8,109 nt of DNA, taken from NCBI GenBank assembly GCA_003457065.1, contig DMJQ01000191.1, forward strand, positions 24,872-32,980, given 5' to 3'. Positions 1 to 5,259 of the stretch are shown here, one piece after another; the stretch's first letter is position 1; each line of letters starts with the position of its first letter. A program made the translations under genes and the position numbers. The stretch is from Clostridiales bacterium. Its GTDB lineage: Bacteria; Bacillota; Clostridia; Tissierellales; Sedimentibacteraceae. Below the pieces are notes generated by a model. That model saw nothing but the letters and a program-made list of their open reading frames with translations, was not told the origin of the DNA and did no database searches.

Positions 1-1
1 A

Positions 2-166
2 CGGCTTTACGGCGGAGGTACATTTATAAGCTATGATGATGAACAGTCCATCGGTCTGAAGGCGGAGTACATTAAAAACGAAGGATTGGGCGGAGCCATG
101 ATCTGGGAACTGAGTCAGGATTACAACTATGAACTTCTTAAATCCATTTTTAAAGTATTGAAATGA
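2..166 (+). CDS. C-terminal end of a glycoside hydrolase family 18 (chitinase-like) protein, partial
   Basis: Only the last 54 residues and the TGA stop lie in the window; the start is beyond the left edge. The frame reads RLYGGGTFISYDDEQSIG..., then a stretch ending GLGGAMIWELSQD. This matches the end of GH18 TIM barrels: a 'YDD..S' segment, a helix with 'K..Y....GLGG', and a final beta strand carrying MIWEL, whose Trp lines the sugar-binding cleft in this family. GH18 enzymes cleave beta-1,4 bonds in chitin or peptidoglycan-like glycans. In spore formers, related proteins also act on the spore cortex or cell wall. The catalytic DxxDxDxE motif is outside the window, so activity cannot be judged. 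A terminator follows directly, so this gene ends its transcription unit. Family assignment rests on this short C-terminal signature. Confidence 0.72.
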   Translation, partial: RLYGGGTFISYDDEQSIGLKAEYIKNEGLGGAMIWELSQDYNYELLKSIFKVLK

Positions 167-201
167 TTCTGTAATTAGTGCTGTGGTTTATTAATATTCT
201 A

Positions 202-247
202 AAGAGGTTTTTGCTATCAGCAACTGATGGCAAGCCTCTTGTTTTTT
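202..247 (+). terminator. Rho-independent terminator after the GH18 gene
   Basis: AAGAGG at 202-207 pairs with CCTCTT at 235-240. A further stem, TTGCTATCAG with CTGATGGCAA, closes on a short loop, with one G-U pair and a small TT bulge. A T run (242-247) follows immediately. It lies 36 bases past the GH18 stop and about 110 bases before the transporter gene. Confidence 0.85.
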
Positions 248-296
248 GAAATAAAGAAGATTAAAGGCGCATCAGTAAATATTTTTTATTATTATA

Positions 297-325
297 TAGA
301 ATTCACACGATTTATAAGGTATAAT
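297..325 (+). promoter_or_regulatory. Putative sigma-A promoter of the EamA transporter gene
   Basis: A perfect TATAAT lies at 320-325. The best-placed -35 is TAGAAT at 297-302 with a 17-base spacer, which is a weak match. The start codon follows about 30 bases after the -10 box, preceded by AGGGGG at 344-349 as ribosome binding site. The -10 is convincing; the -35 is not, so activator dependence or a chance match remain possible. Confidence 0.5.
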
Positions 326-354
326 AAATCAATATACAATTTTAGGGGGATGTT

Positions 355-1269
355 ATGTCTAAGCAATTAAAGGCAGACCTGATGCTGCTGCTGGTAACCC
401 TGTGCTGGGGAGTTTCATATTATCTGGTGGATGTAAGTCTGAACGATATGGGCTCGTTTACCCTGAATGCAAACAGGTTTCTCATTGCATTTGCTGTTGC
501 TGCGGTGCTGGCTTTTCCGAAGCTGAAGAATGTTTCAAAAGAGACTCTGAAATACAGCGTTTTACTGGGAACGGCATTAGTGTTCGTGTACATCGGAGCC
601 ACATTCGGAATTCAATATACTACATTGTCCAATACCGGATTTTTGTGCGGGATGTCGGTTATTTTTACACCTGTTATGTCCTGCCTTATATACAGGAAAT
701 TGCCGGGCAGGAAGCTGGCTCTGGTTGTAGCCATGAGTACCGCAGGCATTGCACTTTTAACATTAAAAGATAATTTTTTAATTAATTACGATAATCTGCT
801 TGGGGATTTACTGTCTGTCATGGGTGCCTTCACGTATGCAATTCATTTGCTGCTGACAGAAAAGGCGGTATTGAATGAAGAGGTTGATCCGTTTCAACTG
901 GGTGTTTTTCAGCTGGGTTTTACCGGAGTTTTTAATTTATTGCTGGCATTTATATTTGAAGAACCTCATCTTCCCTCGGAGCCGACCGTCTGGGCTTCGG
1001 TGCTCTTCCTGTCTATTTTCTGTACGGGAGTTGCGTTTATTGTACAGGTCATTGCTCAGCAATATACGAGTGCGCCTCATGTGGGAATAATTTTTTCGCT
1101 GGAAACTGTGTTTTCGGGCATAGTTGCATTTATTTTTGCAAAAGAAGTGCTTACGTTTAAATCCTACTTTGGAGCGCTGTTAATGATTTCAGGCATTTTC
1201 ATAATGGAAGTTAATTTTGAGCAATTAAAGCTAAACAGAAAAAACAAAATTGAACGGAATAACCATTGA
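355..1269 (+). CDS. EamA/RhaT-family drug/metabolite (DMT) transporter
   Basis: This is a 304-residue integral membrane protein of the usual length for a two-repeat EamA transporter, with about ten predicted membrane helices. The first EamA repeat spans roughly residues 8-140, beginning LMLLLVTLCWGVSYYLV, the classic 'WG' first helix. The second spans about 148-285, beginning LLGDLLSVMGAFTYAIHLLL. The end of the second repeat, 'SLETVFSGIVAFIFAKEVLT' followed by 'GALLMISGIF', is the conserved 'E...' signature of DMT exporters. The tail from about residue 287 is hydrophilic. Such proteins move metabolites, often amino acids or drugs, across the cytoplasmic membrane; the substrate cannot be told from sequence. 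The ATG at 355 is supported by AGGGGG five bases upstream; an ATG at 350 is in another frame and closes quickly. The gene is monocistronic and converges on the DUF4363 gene with 13 bases between stop codons. Confidence 0.92.
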   Translation: MSKQLKADLMLLLVTLCWGVSYYLVDVSLNDMGSFTLNANRFLIAFAVAAVLAFPKLKNVSKETLKYSVLLGTALVFVYIGATFGIQYTTLSNTGFLCGMSVIFTPVMSCLIYRKLPGRKLALVVAMSTAGIALLTLKDNFLINYDNLLGDLLSVMGAFTYAIHLLLTEKAVLNEEVDPFQLGVFQLGFTGVFNLLLAFIFEEPHLPSEPTVWASVLFLSIFCTGVAFIVQVIAQQYTSAPHVGIIFSLETVFSGIVAFIFAKEVLTFKSYFGALLMISGIFIMEVNFEQLKLNRKNKIERNNH

Positions 1270-1282
1270 AATCAGCGGCTTT

Positions 1283-1648
1283 TTATTTCCCGATATTTTC
1301 CCAATGCTCGTAGGCTTCATTAAGTTCCATATAGGCATCTGATTTATCCTGCGCAGCCACAGCACCCTTAAGCCGTGCTATACTCATGTAAAATCCGTTT
1401 ATTTCATCCTTTTCGGCACTGAACTGCACTCTTTTTACTACCTTGTCCCATGTTCCTGACAACTGTTCTGCTTTCATGCCTGCTTCCGACCAGTTATCAT
1501 TTTCGATATCTTTTTTTATTGCATCAATTGAAGCCTGTATATCGTCATCGCCGGTTAAGGGTTTCTTTAAATAATTTTCGCTTAACATAATCAGAATAAA
1601 TAGGACTATTGTTACAATTGGTATGGATATAACCAAAAATCTTCGCAT
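1283..1648 (-). CDS. DUF4363 family membrane-anchored protein
   Basis: A 121-residue protein with one N-terminal hydrophobic segment (about residues 4-23: FLVISIPIVTIVLFILIML), best read as an uncleaved signal anchor, and a helical, charged domain outside the membrane. That domain has regularly spaced Trp residues ('NDNWSEAG', 'GTWDKVV', 'EHWENIGK'), as I recall for DUF4363 proteins of Clostridia, and the length fits the family. Function is unknown. It lies just downstream of a DUF421 gene, a pairing common in Clostridia, which suggests it works with that membrane protein. The gap is 9 bases, and its SD site (AAGGAGGA) begins inside the stop region of the DUF421 gene, consistent with translational coupling in one mRNA. 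The start is ATG. Confidence 0.8.
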   Translation of the reverse strand: MRRFLVISIPIVTIVLFILIMLSENYLKKPLTGDDDIQASIDAIKKDIENDNWSEAGMKAEQLSGTWDKVVKRVQFSAEKDEINGFYMSIARLKGAVAAQDKSDAYMELNEAYEHWENIGK

Positions 1649-1657
1649 AGTTCCTCC

Positions 1658-2386
1658 TTAGTAAGGGCCTTTATAGTCCCCGATGTCAGTTATCTTCTTA
1701 ATGTGGTCATCATATTTGTCAATGTATAAGGAGCCGCCGGGATTTAATGTTGCCAGGAAAACTTCGGAAACATTTTTTATTCCCCGTTCTTTAAGCTGGT
1801 TGATTAACCACTTTTTGTTTTTGTTAAGCTGCCGTAAGTTTTCTTCTATGAGAATTCCGTCATAAATTAGTTCCGTGCTTATTCCCGATGATTTTTTATT
1901 TATTTTCATATCCTTGGCGGTTAACGGTTCATATTCGGCTTTTTTAAGAACCGAAAGCTGTCCGTTGGGTTCAATTATGGCAAAATCAACCTGATTTAAA
2001 TCAAAGACATCTTTGTTTCTTAAAAGCTCCATTATGTCCGAAACTCTGTACTGCATTTTTCTCAGTGCTTTTTCCATGATTTTGCCGTTCATTATAACTA
2101 TCGTGGGTTCACCTTCTAAATATTTTGCCGCATATCTCCACTTCAAGGCTATAAACTGCATCAGGTATCCTAATGCCGCCCAGCACAGTAGACCCACCCA
2201 CTGAGGCCATGCCCTGGTTGCCAGGTTGGTGGTCAGTTCCGCGGCTATTGAACCTATGGTAATGCCAAGCACATAGTCAAAAAACGTCAGTTGGCTTATT
2301 TGTTGTTTTCCCAATAATTTTGCAAATATGAGAAGCGTAAAAAAACTTATTATAGATCTTACTACTACTACTAAACCTTCGTTCAA
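1658..2386 (-). CDS. DUF421 (YetF-like) membrane protein, TTG start
   Basis: A 242-residue protein typical of the DUF421/YetF family. Residues 5-25, 34-52 and 63-82 form three membrane helices, including 'LLGKQQISQLTFFDYVLGITIGSIAAE', a family hallmark. Two small C-terminal lobes follow: residues about 83-155, with 'GEPTIVIMNGKI' and 'NGQLSVLKK' at 141-149, and a second beta-rich lobe ending 'VFLATLNPGGSLYID'. Related proteins occur in Bacillus as several paralogues; their biochemical role is not settled, though some are linked to spores and stress. The start is TTG: no ATG is available before the conserved first helix, and GAGGTG sits four bases upstream. It is the first gene of an operon with the DUF4363 gene and is read away from sfsA. 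Confidence 0.9.
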   Translation of the reverse strand: MNEGLVVVVRSIISFFTLLIFAKLLGKQQISQLTFFDYVLGITIGSIAAELTTNLATRAWPQWVGLLCWAALGYLMQFIALKWRYAAKYLEGEPTIVIMNGKIMEKALRKMQYRVSDIMELLRNKDVFDLNQVDFAIIEPNGQLSVLKKAEYEPLTAKDMKINKKSSGISTELIYDGILIEENLRQLNKNKKWLINQLKERGIKNVSEVFLATLNPGGSLYIDKYDDHIKKITDIGDYKGPY

Positions 2387-2419
2387 TTTTCACCTCAAAT
2401 AACATTGTTACCGATTATT

Positions 2420-2449
2420 ATTGTACAATGTACAAATATTATTCAACAA
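2420..2449 (-). promoter_or_regulatory. Putative promoter of the DUF421-DUF4363 operon
   Basis: On the minus strand, TTGTTG (2449-2444) and TACAAT (2425-2420) are separated by 18 bases. The -10 matches the consensus at five of six positions, the -35 at three of six. Transcription would start near 2412, giving a leader of about 25 bases with the SD site GAGGTG. A short palindrome overlaps the -10 box (see separate entry). Confidence 0.5.
2421..2435. promoter_or_regulatory. Inverted repeat TTGTAC-N3-GTACAA, candidate operator
   Basis: TTGTAC at 2421-2426 and GTACAA at 2430-2435 form a perfect 6-bp inverted repeat around AAT; the flanking A/T bases continue the symmetry imperfectly. It covers the -10 box of the leftward promoter, where a bound repressor would block transcription. 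No regulator gene is in the window, so the cognate protein is unknown. A chance palindrome in AT-rich DNA cannot be excluded. Confidence 0.35.
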
Positions 2450-2466
2450 AACAGAAAACATCGGTT

Positions 2467-2496
2467 TTGACATTCTTTGCTGATTTATGTTAAGAT
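2467..2496 (+). promoter_or_regulatory. Sigma-A promoter of sfsA, consensus -35 and extended -10
   Basis: A perfect TTGACA at 2467-2472 is followed, 18 bases on, by TAAGAT at 2491-2496. The TGT directly before it makes an extended -10 element. Transcription would start near 2503, about 48 bases before the sfsA ATG. This is one of the best-formed promoters in the window and suggests steady expression of sfsA. Confidence 0.68.
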
Positions 2497-2550
2497 ACAA
2501 TAAAATTTATAGATTTTTTATCCAACTATCATTAATCGAAAAGGAACAGC

Positions 2551-3231
2551 ATGAAATATAATAATATTAAAGCGTCTAAATTTATAGACAGGCCTAACAG
2601 GTTTATAGCAAATATAGAAATCGACGGCAGAAGTGAAGTGTGTCATGTAAAGAACACAGGCAGGTGCAGGGAACTTCTTACAGACAATGCATCAATATTT
2701 GTGCAGGAATCGGATAATCCGCTAAGAAAGACAAAGTATGATTTGATTTCGGTGTATAAAGGACATCGACTCATCAATATGGACAGCCAGGCACCGAACA
2801 AGGTATTTCATGAGTGGCTTAAGAAAGGATATCTGTTTGAAAATATAAAGTTAATTAAACCGGAATATAAATATGATAAATCAAGAATTGATTTTTATGT
2901 AGAAGCCGAAGACAGGAAAATACTTATGGAAGTGAAGGGTGTGACCTTGGAGGAAAACAACGTAGTAATGTTCCCGGACGCGCCTACCGAGCGGGGGTTA
3001 AAGCATATTAACGAGCTTGCGAGATGTCTGGACGAAGGCTATGAAGCATATGTTGTTTTTATTGTACAGATGAGCAGCGTGTCATATTTCACTCCAAACA
3101 ACATTACTCACAAGGAGTTTGGCGATGCGCTAAAGAGAGCAGAACAAAAGGGAGTAAAATTACTGGCTTTGGACTGCGTTGTTACGAAAGATACGATCGA
3201 AGCAGAGAATTATGTTGACATAAAGCTTTAA
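2551..3231 (+). CDS. sfsA: SfsA, sugar fermentation stimulation protein homologue
   Basis: This 226-residue protein has the usual SfsA length and its conserved blocks. The N-terminal OB-like part (about 1-80) holds 'FIDRPNRFIANIEIDG' and the signature 'HVKNTGRCRELL' at 32-43. The C-terminal part carries 'SRIDF' at 111-115, 'MEVKGVTL' at 126-133 and 'FPDAPTERGLKH' at 141-152. D114, E127 and K129 are arranged as in the PD-(D/E)XK nuclease fold that SfsA proteins are predicted to share. SfsA was named from E. coli, where extra copies affect maltose metabolism genes and the protein binds DNA; its true cellular role is still unclear. The ATG at 2551 has AAGGAA seven bases upstream. It is transcribed from its own strong promoter, and no gene follows it closely. 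No canonical terminator is seen right after the stop; a large hairpin begins 38 bases downstream. Confidence 0.95.
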   Translation: MKYNNIKASKFIDRPNRFIANIEIDGRSEVCHVKNTGRCRELLTDNASIFVQESDNPLRKTKYDLISVYKGHRLINMDSQAPNKVFHEWLKKGYLFENIKLIKPEYKYDKSRIDFYVEAEDRKILMEVKGVTLEENNVVMFPDAPTERGLKHINELARCLDEGYEAYVVFIVQMSSVSYFTPNNITHKEFGDALKRAEQKGVKLLALDCVVTKDTIEAENYVDIKL

Positions 3232-3268
3232 TAATTTGCGAATTAAGGGAGCATGAACTTTGGAAGGT

Positions 3269-3343
3269 GTACAGCCAAGAAGTTACTCCTCCCAAGTCTG
3301 TTAACAGGCATAGGGAGGAGTAACAATTCATACTTGGATGTAT
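3269..3343. other. Nested hairpin after sfsA (possible structured RNA)
   Basis: Three stems are nested. The outermost joins ACAGCCAAG (3271-3279) with CTTGGATGT (3333-3341) with one mismatch, extendable by one base pair and one wobble. The middle stem is a perfect 12-bp pairing of GTTACTCCTCCC (3282-3293) with GGGAGGAGTAAC (3313-3324). Its 19-base loop contains the palindrome CTGTTAACAG (3298-3307). No T run follows, so it is not a standard terminator, although it may stabilise the sfsA mRNA 3' end or mark the end of a small RNA. I do not recognise it as any known riboswitch class. CTCCTCCC on one arm resembles the anti-SD end of 16S rRNA, and the other arm is SD-like. Confidence 0.55.
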
Positions 3344-3572
3344 CGGTGGAGGAATTAATTCAAAAGGTTAATTTATTAACAAATATATAATAACATATAA
3401 CCATATGGCTTGTCAACAAGTAGATTGCTTTATTTTTCACATTCAGGAATACTTAAATCCTAACGAAATTTATACAACGCATTTATTTGGACAATCAATC
3501 GAAAAAGGTCATAAATTTAACATACATAGCTATTTTTCGGAACTTTACCCACATATTATTTATATGCATAAG
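3344..3572. other. Gene-free AT-rich intergenic stretch with several short palindromes
   Basis: No credible gene is present here. The left part holds a run of palindromes: GAATTAATTC (3352-3361), GTTAAT-TT-ATTAAC (3367-3380), CCATATGG (3401-3408) and CTTGT-CA-ACAAG (3409-3420). From 3421 onwards I see only unstructured AT-rich sequence. A 64-codon open frame at 3405-3599 lacks an SD site and resembles nothing I know. The stretch could be the decayed remnant of a small gene or a regulatory spacer. Confidence 0.5.
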
Positions 3573-3600
3573 TTGAATTATTTTAAAGTTTCGATATAAT
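3573..3600 (+). promoter_or_regulatory. Putative sigma-A promoter of nnrD
   Basis: TTGAAT at 3573-3578 and a perfect TATAAT at 3595-3600 are separated by 16 bases. The start site would fall near 3607, giving a leader of about 78 bases before the nnrD ATG. A second TATAAT at 3657-3662 lies closer to the gene but has no acceptable -35 box. Confidence 0.5.
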
Positions 3601-3684
3601 AATACTGTAAATTTATGATTGCTTCCGAGGCAGCATGTGAATTTTCGGCTTGCATATATAATAGAAATGTAAAAGGCGGGTGTC

Positions 3685-4608
3685 ATGAGCGAAGAACTGG
3701 ATAAATACATATTGGGAAACAGCGAGACGGTTAATCTTAAGGACTGCTGTGAAACGATAAGATTGACCACACTTGATTATGTCAGAACCATTATTAAAAA
3801 AAGAAAAAGAGATTCACACAAAGGAACATACGGAAAAGTAGGAATTGTGTCAGGCTCAAAGGGAATGGCCGGAGCAGCGGTGCTTAACCTCAATGCTGCC
3901 CTGCGAAGCGGCTCGGGACTGGTCAAAGGATTTATACCAGAATCAATATACAATGCGGTTGAGTCCATGTCCATTGAAGCAGTAACACATACTTATGACG
4001 AGGAAAATTTCTCGTTCTCGGCATTGAAAAGTGAGCTGATAGATTATTCTGATGTAGTGGCTTCAGGTTCAGGCTGTTCTAATTTTAAGAATTATAAAGA
4101 AGTGCTCTGCTATTTGCTCGACACATCTTTAAAGCCGTTGGTAATTGATGCCGAGGGAATCAATGTTATGGATCTTGGCAGGCTGAAAGACCACAGGCAG
4201 GACATTGTACTGACTCCTCACTACGGCGAAATGGCAAGGCTAATAAATAAAGATGTATCTTATGTCAGAAAAGATATATTGAATGTGGCAGGAAGATTTT
4301 CGGCAGAATACAATGTGTACCTTGTATTAAAAGGTGCAAGAACTATAATAAGCTCTCCCGACGGAAAAGTATTTATCAACACTACCGGAAATCCGGGGAT
4401 GGCGACTGCAGGAAGCGGAGACGTTCTGACGGGCATAATAGCATCTTTTATTGGTCAGAAAATAAATATTCCGGAAGCGCTGGCGGCAGCTGTTTTTGTC
4501 CACGGCATGGCAGGGGATGCAGCTGCGGAGCAATTAGGCGAATATTCTTTAACGGCAGGCGATATAATAAAATATCTGCCTGAGGCTTTCAGGAAGATTG
4601 TGATATAG
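3685..4608 (+). CDS. nnrD: ADP-dependent NAD(P)H-hydrate dehydratase (YjeF C-terminal / carbohydrate kinase domain)
   Basis: The enzyme repairs NADHX and NADPHX, hydrated damage products of the nicotinamide cofactors, back to NAD(P)H using ADP. In this 307-residue protein the family domain begins at 'HKGTYGKVGIVSGSKGMAGAAVL' (about 46-67). It continues with 'LTPHYGEMARL' at 176-186, 'VLKGARTII' at 214-222, and the nucleotide-binding 'NTTGNP' and 'GSGDVLTG' at 232-250, with the catalytic Asp at 246. The usual glycine loop GPGLG is here altered to SGSGC (127-131). About 40 residues precede the domain; part of it ('IRLTTLDYVRTIIKKRKRDS') resembles the linker found before it in fused NnrE-NnrD proteins, but the NnrE epimerase domain is absent. 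The ATG at 3685 follows AAAGGCGGG with a four-base spacer. The gene converges on the coat gene and shares its terminator. Confidence 0.93.
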   Translation: MSEELDKYILGNSETVNLKDCCETIRLTTLDYVRTIIKKRKRDSHKGTYGKVGIVSGSKGMAGAAVLNLNAALRSGSGLVKGFIPESIYNAVESMSIEAVTHTYDEENFSFSALKSELIDYSDVVASGSGCSNFKNYKEVLCYLLDTSLKPLVIDAEGINVMDLGRLKDHRQDIVLTPHYGEMARLINKDVSYVRKDILNVAGRFSAEYNVYLVLKGARTIISSPDGKVFINTTGNPGMATAGSGDVLTGIIASFIGQKINIPEALAAAVFVHGMAGDAAAEQLGEYSLTAGDIIKYLPEAFRKIVI

Positions 4609-4618
4609 ACTAACGCAT

Positions 4619-4645
4619 AAAAAAAGTGGCTTAGCCACTTTTTTT
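4619..4645. terminator. Bidirectional terminator between nnrD and the coat gene
   Basis: A perfect 12-bp stem: seven A and GTGGC (4619-4630), loop TTA, then GCCAC and seven T (4634-4645). The A and T runs let it serve both strands. It begins 11 bases after the nnrD stop, and its right edge overlaps the TAA stop of the leftward coat gene (4646-4644), so the two convergent genes share one element. Confidence 0.9.
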
Positions 4646-5048
4646 ATTTTACTTGGTACATTCCGTTGCTTTCCATATATTTGAATATAGTTTCTCCGTG
4701 CTGCTGTTCTTCCTTTTGAATATGGTTTAAGATATTGCGAACCTGCGGGTCTCTGAATTCAAATATGGCTGTGTTATATGCTCCCGATACATATTTTTCT
4801 GTCATAAGCATATCTGTGCATAAATCCTTGTCAGAATTATTGTAGCCTGATGACTGGTTTTTCGGCATAAAGCTTGATTGTTGGCTCATCTGCTGTGGGC
4901 TCATCTGCTGCTGGCTTCCGCCTTGCTGGGATTTCATCTGCATGCCTGAACTCTGCTGCTGATTGCTTCCTTGCTGCTGAGTTCCACCTTGCTGTTGACC
5001 GCCCTGCTGAGAACCGGATTGCTGCATCTGCGGCATTTGTCCTTTCAA
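4644..5048 (-). CDS. 3' fragment of the split coat gene: Q/S/G-rich segment plus Coat F domain
   Basis: The frame downstream of the TAA is open from 5096 to 4644. Restart candidates are TTG at 5048 and ATG at 5036; neither has a convincing SD. The ATG has GAAAGGA only three bases upstream, which is tight. The product would be a low-complexity region (many Gln, Ser, Gly, Met; 'QQGGQQQGGTQQQ'-like runs) followed by an intact Coat F domain of about 65 residues with E-x29-ExxH. Gln/Gly-rich linkers are common in coat proteins and may promote assembly. Whether this part is made depends on readthrough or internal initiation. Confidence 0.6.
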   Translation of the reverse strand: MKGQMPQMQQSGSQQGGQQQGGTQQQGSNQQQSSGMQMKSQQGGSQQQMSPQQMSQQSSFMPKNQSSGYNNSDKDLCTDMLMTEKYVSGAYNTAIFEFRDPQVRNILNHIQKEEQQHGETIFKYMESNGMYQVK

Positions 5049-5096
5049 AAGCTGATCCAGAGTGTTGTAGTGTTCCTGCTCAATTTGACCGTTTTG

Positions 5097-5222
5097 TTAA
5101 AAAATATTTTTAAGTTGTGGGTCAGATGCCAGATTTGCATAATTAGAATATTTTTGTATACAAATCTGCTCATGGTTTTTTTGGTCTTCTAATAAAGTTC
5201 TTTCTTTTGTTGAAAAATTCAT
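5097..5222 (-). CDS. 5' fragment of the split coat gene (41 residues)
   Basis: This is the part that standard decoding would translate from the good SD site GGAGGTG: MNFSTKERTLLEDQKNHEQ, then to 'DPQLKNIF' and TAA. It contains the first helix, with E18, and the start of the second helix, but ends before the ExxH motif, so the product could not form a full helical half-domain. It is listed separately because an automatic annotation would probably report it, or a form extended to the ATG at 5288, as a small hypothetical protein. The downstream homologous frame argues that it is a fragment. Confidence 0.6.
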   Translation of the reverse strand: MNFSTKERTLLEDQKNHEQICIQKYSNYANLASDPQLKNIF

Positions 5223-5238
5223 ATAAACACCTCCTACA

Positions 5239-5259
5239 TTATTATTTTCAAAATAATAA
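5239..5259. repeat. AT-only inverted repeat upstream of the coat gene SD
   Basis: TTATTATTTT (5239-5248) and AAAATAATAA (5250-5259) form a perfect 10-bp inverted repeat around one C. It sits between the candidate -10 box and the SD of the coat gene and overlaps the likely transcription start. It could be a protein-binding site or an RNA hairpin next to the ribosome site. AT-only palindromes also arise by chance in such DNA. Confidence 0.4.

Larger units (their letters stand above)
4644..5222 (-). pseudogene. CotF-type spore coat protein gene interrupted by an in-frame TAA (codon 42)
   Basis: Read as one frame, 5222 to 4644 encodes 192 positions with a single TAA at codon 42 (5099-5097). Order: helical half-domain 1 (residues 1-60), a Gln/Ser/Gly/Met-rich linker (about 62-117), and Coat F half-domain 2 (about 128-192, ending 'EEQQHGETIFKYMESNGMYQVK'). 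The halves are homologous: 'DPQLKNIF*QNGQIEQEH' aligns gap-free with 'DPQVRNILNHIQKEEQQH', so the stop replaces exactly one residue. Each half has Glu then ExxH 30 residues later (E18/E48/H51 and E142/E172/H175), as in ferritin-like proteins. The start ATG at 5222 has GGAGGTG seven bases upstream and is the real start; an upstream in-frame ATG at 5288 lacks one. Either a recent nonsense mutation, a base error, or tolerated readthrough explains it; the rest of the frame shows no decay. Coat F proteins are spore-coat components made late in sporulation. Confidence 0.8.

Noticed and set aside
1241..1300. Terminator between the convergent EamA and DUF4363 genes
   Set aside because: Only a weak 5-bp stem (around 1252-1266, followed by a T-rich stretch on the minus strand) can be drawn, and part of it is inside the EamA coding end. 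It is not convincing.
2473..2500. Similarity of TTATGTTAAG to the XerD half of a dif chromosome-dimer site
   Set aside because: The other half-site is missing, and the bases are better explained as the extended -10 of the sfsA promoter.
3269..3360. A known riboswitch or T-box
   Set aside because: I looked for T-box (GGTGGNACCGCG), SAM, TPP, c-di-GMP and purine core motifs and found none; the GGTGGAGG at 3346-3353 alone is not enough.
3405..3599. 64-codon open frame on the plus strand in the sfsA-nnrD gap
   Set aside because: It has no SD site, starts inside the palindrome CCATATGG, has AT-driven composition and resembles no family I know.
3495..3770. 91-codon minus-strand open frame across the nnrD start
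   Set aside because: It overlaps the nnrD promoter, SD and first codons in antisense, has no SD of its own and no protein-like pattern.
4884..5035. CTG/TTG-rich triplet stretch as a repeat array or CRISPR
   Set aside because: It is the reverse complement of CAG/CAA codons for the Gln-rich linker of the coat protein; there are no regular spacers.
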